The notes beneath the pieces were generated by a model. The model made no database searches, was not told where the DNA came from, and saw only the letters and a list, made by a program, of their open reading frames with translations. Below are positions 59,888 to 64,000 of a DNA stretch of 64,000 bases, piece after piece; the stretch's first letter is position 1; every line of letters starts with the position of its first letter. Both the position numbers and the translations under genes were made by a program. Source of the stretch: Lathyrus oleraceus (taxonomy: Eukaryota; Streptophyta; Magnoliopsida; Fabales; Fabaceae); NCBI RefSeq assembly GCF_024323335.1, contig NC_066582.1, positions 88,470,944 through 88,534,943 of the forward strand, read 5' to 3'.

Positions 59888-60258
59888 TGTTGATTCTAAG
59901 ATTTTTGAAAGTCTTATCAATAATCTTAAAAGCCATGAGATGGAGGTCAATAGAGATGAACCTGTCAGAAATTTAAAGCTGTTGATTTTGAAATCTGTTG
60001 CCACACCCTACAGATCACCAGAAATAGACGATGGGCAAAAACAACACCTTATGTCATCCTCTGGTGCCGAGTAAGACACTTTCATTAAAGAGACCCATGT
60101 AAAGTGAATGTGATTGATGTGTTTAAGGTGAGAAAACCCTTGAAAAGTTGCAGGCTCTCTTTGATTGAATATTTGTCCATTTGATTTACAACGATTCTCT
60201 TTTAAAAAAAATTCAATTCTTTCACGACTTTCTGTCATGTATTTGTGTTGATTCTAAG
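59888..60258 (+). repeat. Duplicated 5'-flank block at the start of element B 3' LTR
   Basis: 59888-59900 is the first 13 bp of the 3' LTR (tgttgattctaag). From about 59905 the sequence switches to a copy of 14360-14713: C gag, DeSI exon 4, 3' UTR, the 5' target-site copy atttg and the first bases of the LTR. From 60246 the LTR then starts again and runs to its end. The alignment offset is 45545 bp throughout, without gaps. Confidence 0.88.
59905..60245 (+). pseudogene. C gag / DeSI exon 4 chimera, copy 2
   Basis: Same junction as at 14452/14453: copia gag (NNLKSHEMEVNRDEP) runs in frame into the DeSI C-terminus (ATPYRSPEIDD, SSSGAE) and stops at TAA 60072-60074. Few differences from copy 1. 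It sits inside the 3' end of element B because of the duplication described at 59888. Confidence 0.88.
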
Positions 60259-61466
60259 TGTTGGCAGCAATTTTGGTAAAATAAAGAGTGTTCACAAGAT
60301 GTTATGTGTGATGTATTAACATGAGATATCCTATGTACCTGCTGGAGTTCAAGAACATATTCAGGCAGGATTGTTTCAGAATGCCACATACAATGCCATG
60401 ACTTCTGATATTGGATGTACCTGCTGGAGCTTAAATGAAAGACATGTTCATGCAGGATTGTTTCAGATGACATACACAAGGTCATGGCATCTGATATGGT
60501 TGTACCTGCTGGAAGTTATAAAAGGAATTATTGGATTATGCAGGATTTTTCCAGGATGTCAGACCCGATGTCATGACATCCTGTACACAGAACATTCAGT
60601 GTGAATGTCTGATGTTTTTGTGATTGCACAATTAATGGAAATCTTTGTATGATTGAAGATCTGATTAGCTAGCGCATTCAATCATGGATTACAACCTGAT
60701 TTACTTATTTTCCAAGGAGATCTAACCAGCTGTTATAAAAAGGTTTGATTGGAAAATAGATTTAGGGTTTTCAAGATGTCCAAGCCCAGTTGAACGCTTC
60801 TATAAAAAGGGACTTAGAAAACCTGTTTTACAACACAACCAATACTGAGCGAAATACAGAGAGAGAGCTAGGGTTTATGTCTGTTTAGTCGTGAGACTTG
60901 TAGGTCATTCAAGTCATCTTTTGATGATTGAATTGGATTGATTCGTGGTTGTAATTTGTCACTCTAAAGCTGTTAAGCAAGAGTGTGTGTCTACTTGATC
61001 AAAGCTGTGAAGCAAGATCAAGTGTGTGTCTTCTTGATAAAAGTTGTGAAGCAAGATCAAGAGTGTGTCTTCTTGATTGAAACTGTGAAGTAAAATCAAG
61101 AGTGTGTTATTGAAAAGTGTTGTCTTTTCACAAGGGATTGTTGTTTAAAATCACTGGTGTGTGATTGTAAGGAAGTGAGTGGGTTCTCATATCTAAGAGT
61201 GCTTAGGTAGAAATTGCACGGGTAGAGATTAGGTGAGAAAGACTGTAACTTGTTTAAGTGTACGGAGAGTCTTTGAACTGATTCTATTTTAGTGAATTTC
61301 CTTCCTGGCTTGGTAGCCCCCAGATGTAGGTGAGTTGGACCGAACTGGGTTAACATTTGCTTGTGTATCTTGCTTTACTATTCTCTGTCTTTATTCTGTT
61401 TGCATTACTCAGATATTAGTGTCGTGACATTACCTTCGACATCTCATATCTGATACCAGAATTACA
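60246..61466 (+). repeat. Element B 3' LTR (main part)
   Basis: 1221 bp, tgttgattc to gaattaca, followed by atttg and then gttcatt, the sequence expected next to the target in the parental DeSI flank. Confidence 0.92.
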
Positions 61467-61800
61467 ATTTGGTTCATTAATTGTATTTGTAACCGAAGAA
61501 TCTAAATTATACTTAGTGTTGGCTTTTCAATATAAAATTGTAAATGACATCCTTGTAAGTTGTTGGTTAAATCTGTTTAGTTACAAGACATTCTTAGCGG
61601 ATTATCGAGTTTGTTTGGGAGATTTATGTGAGAAAACGAAAGAAAATATTAAGTTCAAATATAAGTGTTTAAAATTTTTTGATGGTGATGCTTTATTGTG
61701 TACAATAGTAAAAAAAAGTCTTGACCTCAATAAGCACACGATAGAATTGAAAAATTTGTATTGTTTGTTGGAATTTATGTTCCAAGGATGGTGGCTAGAA
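61467..61800 (+). other. DeSI-like gene downstream flank, second copy (right side of element B)
   Basis: It aligns with 4956-5245 (atttggttcatt, ctaaattatac, gtaaatgacatc, attatcgagttt, gttccaagg, ggtggctag) with substitutions and an indel near 61680-61750. It completes the DeSI 3' fragment that starts at 14453. Confidence 0.85.
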
Positions 61801-62103
61801 GGTGTGTGCATGGTTAAATAACTATAGAAACCAAACCTTAATAACTTAAAACGATTTAAATGGTTTGGATTTATAATCATAATCACATTTCAATCAAAAT
61901 CAGTTATAAATTTAATTATGGTTATATAACCGGTTTTTTTAAATCCGATTTTAAATTTTTTATAAAAAAGAATTTTTAAACCAAATCCATTACTTCTTTA
62001 AATTGTTTTTTTTTTCAAAATCTATATTTTAAGGTTAATTTTAAAAAACATATTTAAATGATTATTATTTAATGTTGGATTTAAATTTGATTTAAAAAAT
62101 TAC

Positions 62104-62191
<88 letters not shown>

Positions 62192-62590
62192 ACCTGTGCG
62201 TACGCACGTGATTGGTTGTATGAGGGGATATGTTGATGCAATATGCATTTTTGTTTAGATTGAAATAAATAGAAATTATTGTCCCAACAATATATTCAAT
62301 TTATCTCCATACATTAATATTTTTTGTATTCCATTATTTGTTAAATAGTAAAATTGAAATACCATAGAAAACAAAATATATAATACATAATTTACACATG
62401 ACATTAATTTATATTAAATTACATAAACCATAACATCATTGATAAGTTGTCTAAGATTAACACAAAAAAACAAAATGAATAGTTCACTAATTAGTTAGAG
62501 AATGATAAACCGAATACCCAAGAAACATAGTAAAATATAAAACACCATCCATTATAGCAGCATCAGAAATCAACTTTCCAATAACATACA
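61801..62590. other. AT-rich intergenic stretch with (TA)n
   Basis: No gene is visible. A (TA)n run covers about 62109-62185, followed by the short palindromic word gtgcgtacgcac. The remainder is AT-rich and may include the 3' UTR of the minus-strand B3 gene. Confidence 0.6.
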
Positions 62591-63349
62591 TCATTTCCTC
62601 TTCAAATAAACAAACATGAATCTTGAGAACCAACGCATTCTGAAAGTCAACACATTCCCTTTTCGAAGCCTCTTATTTTTTGCAAATTCATACCAACCCC
62701 TTGCAATGTACTTTTCATTCCTATCCATTTTTGGATTGTTTGTTTTAGCTGTATAAATGTTGCAGTTGTAACATTCATCCTCGTCAACATCAACCAATTT
62801 AACCTCCTTCATCTTAAGCCTGATGCATCTTTTGGTTACACATCTTGGAAAATGCTACAAAACACAAATATTCACAATGTAGTCATCTTAAGTATGAACA
62901 AATAGAAAAAATATTCATAAAATTGAAGATACATTAAGGATGATAAAAAATCTACCATCACATTGGTTGTAGTTATTTTTGGGTTTGTAACTGTTGACTC
63001 CCAAAGGAAGTGGTTCTTTCCTGCAATTCCACTTTTGTGAATGTTGTTAACAATAGAACCAACTCCCCCAGTTTTCATCACATGATAACATATCCTTTTC
63101 TATTTCTTGCCTGATTTTGTAAACGTTGCTTCATTCCTCTGATAAATTTTTTCACTCCTTATGGCAAAGCTCTTCATCGTCTCCTTTGCAGCAACTACAT
63201 CAACATCAGATAAAGTGTTCATCATCTCCTTTCCAGCTATAACATCAACATCAAATAAATTCTTCATCGTCTTCTTGCCAGCTACGATGGCAGTATCAGA
63301 TGAAATCTTCATCGTATCCTTGCCAGCTACGACATTATCATCAGTTGAA
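62591..63349 (-). pseudogene. B3-domain (REM-like) gene, 3' part, with in-frame stop
   Basis: Two minus-strand exons are proposed: 63349-62956 and 62854-62591, joined by a GT-AG intron in phase 0. The joined frame contains a plant B3 DNA-binding domain: ESTVTNPKITTTNVM, then HFPRCVTKRC, then VKLVDVDEDECYN, ending with ARGWYEFAKNKRLRKGNVLTF, the usual G-W-x-x-F and K-G-D/N-x-L positions. Upstream of the domain are about four 15-residue repeats of the form M-K-x-x-x-D-V-D-V-V-A-G-K-E-T. A TAG at 63100-63102 interrupts the frame between repeats and domain. The 5' exon(s) are not found, and the window ends 650 bp upstream. It could be a pseudogene, or an extra intron may remove the stop. Confidence 0.65.
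63170..63349 (-). repeat. 45-bp coding minisatellite in the B3 gene
   Basis: On the plus strand the words ttcatcgtctcctt.gcagct and acatcaacatcag recur every 45 bp, giving four 15-residue units (SDVDVVAAKETMK, FDVDVIAGKEMMN, SDTAIVAGKKTMK, and one partial). The frame is kept through all units. Confidence 0.85.
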
Positions 63350-64000
63350 CTACAAAAAGATAAACCCTCTAAATCATTAACATTATAGTTACATTAATAT
63401 GTTGGTAAGAGAAAATAAAACGTAAACACAATATTACGTCTACAACCACGCAGATCCAGAGATTGCATGAAATGTTTCCAAACACATTAAAATTTTAAAG
63501 AATGAAATTGGTAAAAAAAAATACAGATTCTCTAAGTGATCTTCATGGCCATAGCCTTTTCACCTCGGAGCAACCCTAAGTCTGACTCTTAAATCCTTCC
63601 TTTTGCCACTTTGAGGAGTTTACAAGAGAATTGAAGACCTGCATTTTGGATAATCGTGATTGAGAAGATGACTAATTGGATCAATTACGGTAGATATCTG
63701 GATTATGAGATTCTTGATTATGAGATCTGAGAAGGAAATGAACGTTGAAACTGAAAGATGAACGCGGATTTGTGGAAACCATTAGAATAGAAAGTTGATT
63801 GTGTTTCCAATTTGGTAACTGAAGAGGTTACAAATTGGTAAATCGAAGATATGGATCTGAAACTCCGAGGATTCAGACTTAGAGCTTTGATTTTCCTTGA
63901 CGGTGTTACGAAGCAAACATGGTTTTTGTGGAAAACGTAGAAATAGAAAATTAATTCCCACAGAGGGGAACCAGAAATATACGCTCTAGCTCCAAGAAGG
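63350..64000. other. Upstream flank of the B3 gene, no gene identified
   Basis: Less AT-rich than the rest of the right flank. It may hold the first exon or promoter of the minus-strand B3 gene, but no convincing coding segment or start could be identified on either strand. Confidence 0.5.

Noticed and set aside
60246..61466. A solo LTR of a second B-family element, because it is flanked on both sides by atttg.
   Set aside because: The left atttg belongs to a copied block identical in layout to the 5' flank of B (14360-14713), and the 5' and 3' LTRs plus primer site and polypurine tract of B fit one insertion with outer TSDs at 14696 and 61467. A solo-LTR allele as a recombination partner remains possible.

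Overview
The window looks like nuclear DNA of a large-genome legume, most likely of the pea/vetch/lentil group. I infer this from intron-bearing plant genes in AT-rich sequence, Sirevirus-type Ty1/copia elements, and very long Tat/Ogre-type Ty3/gypsy elements primed by tRNA-Arg. No search was run; all family names come from motifs recognised by eye.

Left part (1-14700): AT-rich flank, then one apparently intact gene, a four-exon DeSI/PPPDE thiol peptidase (2077-4820). Next come old remnants: a copia RNase H piece (minus strand), a gypsy gag-protease piece (plus strand), a decayed Tat-type LTR-like stretch, and the LTR and start of gag of a decayed copia element (C). The C gag is fused to a second copy of the DeSI last exon and 3' flank (14453-14700).

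Centre (14701-61466): a 46.8 kb nest of four LTR retrotransposons, each bounded by a 5-bp target-site duplication visible in the sequence. Element B (copia, TSD atttg) entered the duplicated DeSI 3' flank. Element A (copia, Sirevirus-like with an env-like ORF, TSD tgtgt) entered the 5' LTR of B. Elements D (TSD gagga) and E (TSD gcaag), both Tat/Ogre-like and on the minus strand, entered A's integrase and A's env-like ORF. Hand-counted LTR divergence falls from B (about 3%) through A (about 1.6%) to D (about 1%) and E (about 0.4%), which agrees with the nesting order. The parental DeSI 3' flank at 4956-4960 preserves the unfilled target site of B.

Element D is the most unusual object. Its LTRs are 5.8 and 6.2 kb, longer than or equal to its internal region. 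It has a short gag and no pol, and both LTRs carry fragments of host genes: an HD-ZIP III transcription factor piece in element sense, a plant S-adenosylmethionine decarboxylase piece in antisense, and further unidentified gene-like sequence. D and E also hold arrays of short hairpins whose stems change in a compensatory way between units while the loop (GTAC/GTATAC-like) stays constant.

Right part (61467-64000): continuation of the duplicated DeSI 3' flank, AT-rich sequence with a (TA)n tract, and a minus-strand B3-domain gene or pseudogene with an in-frame stop and a 45-bp coding minisatellite.
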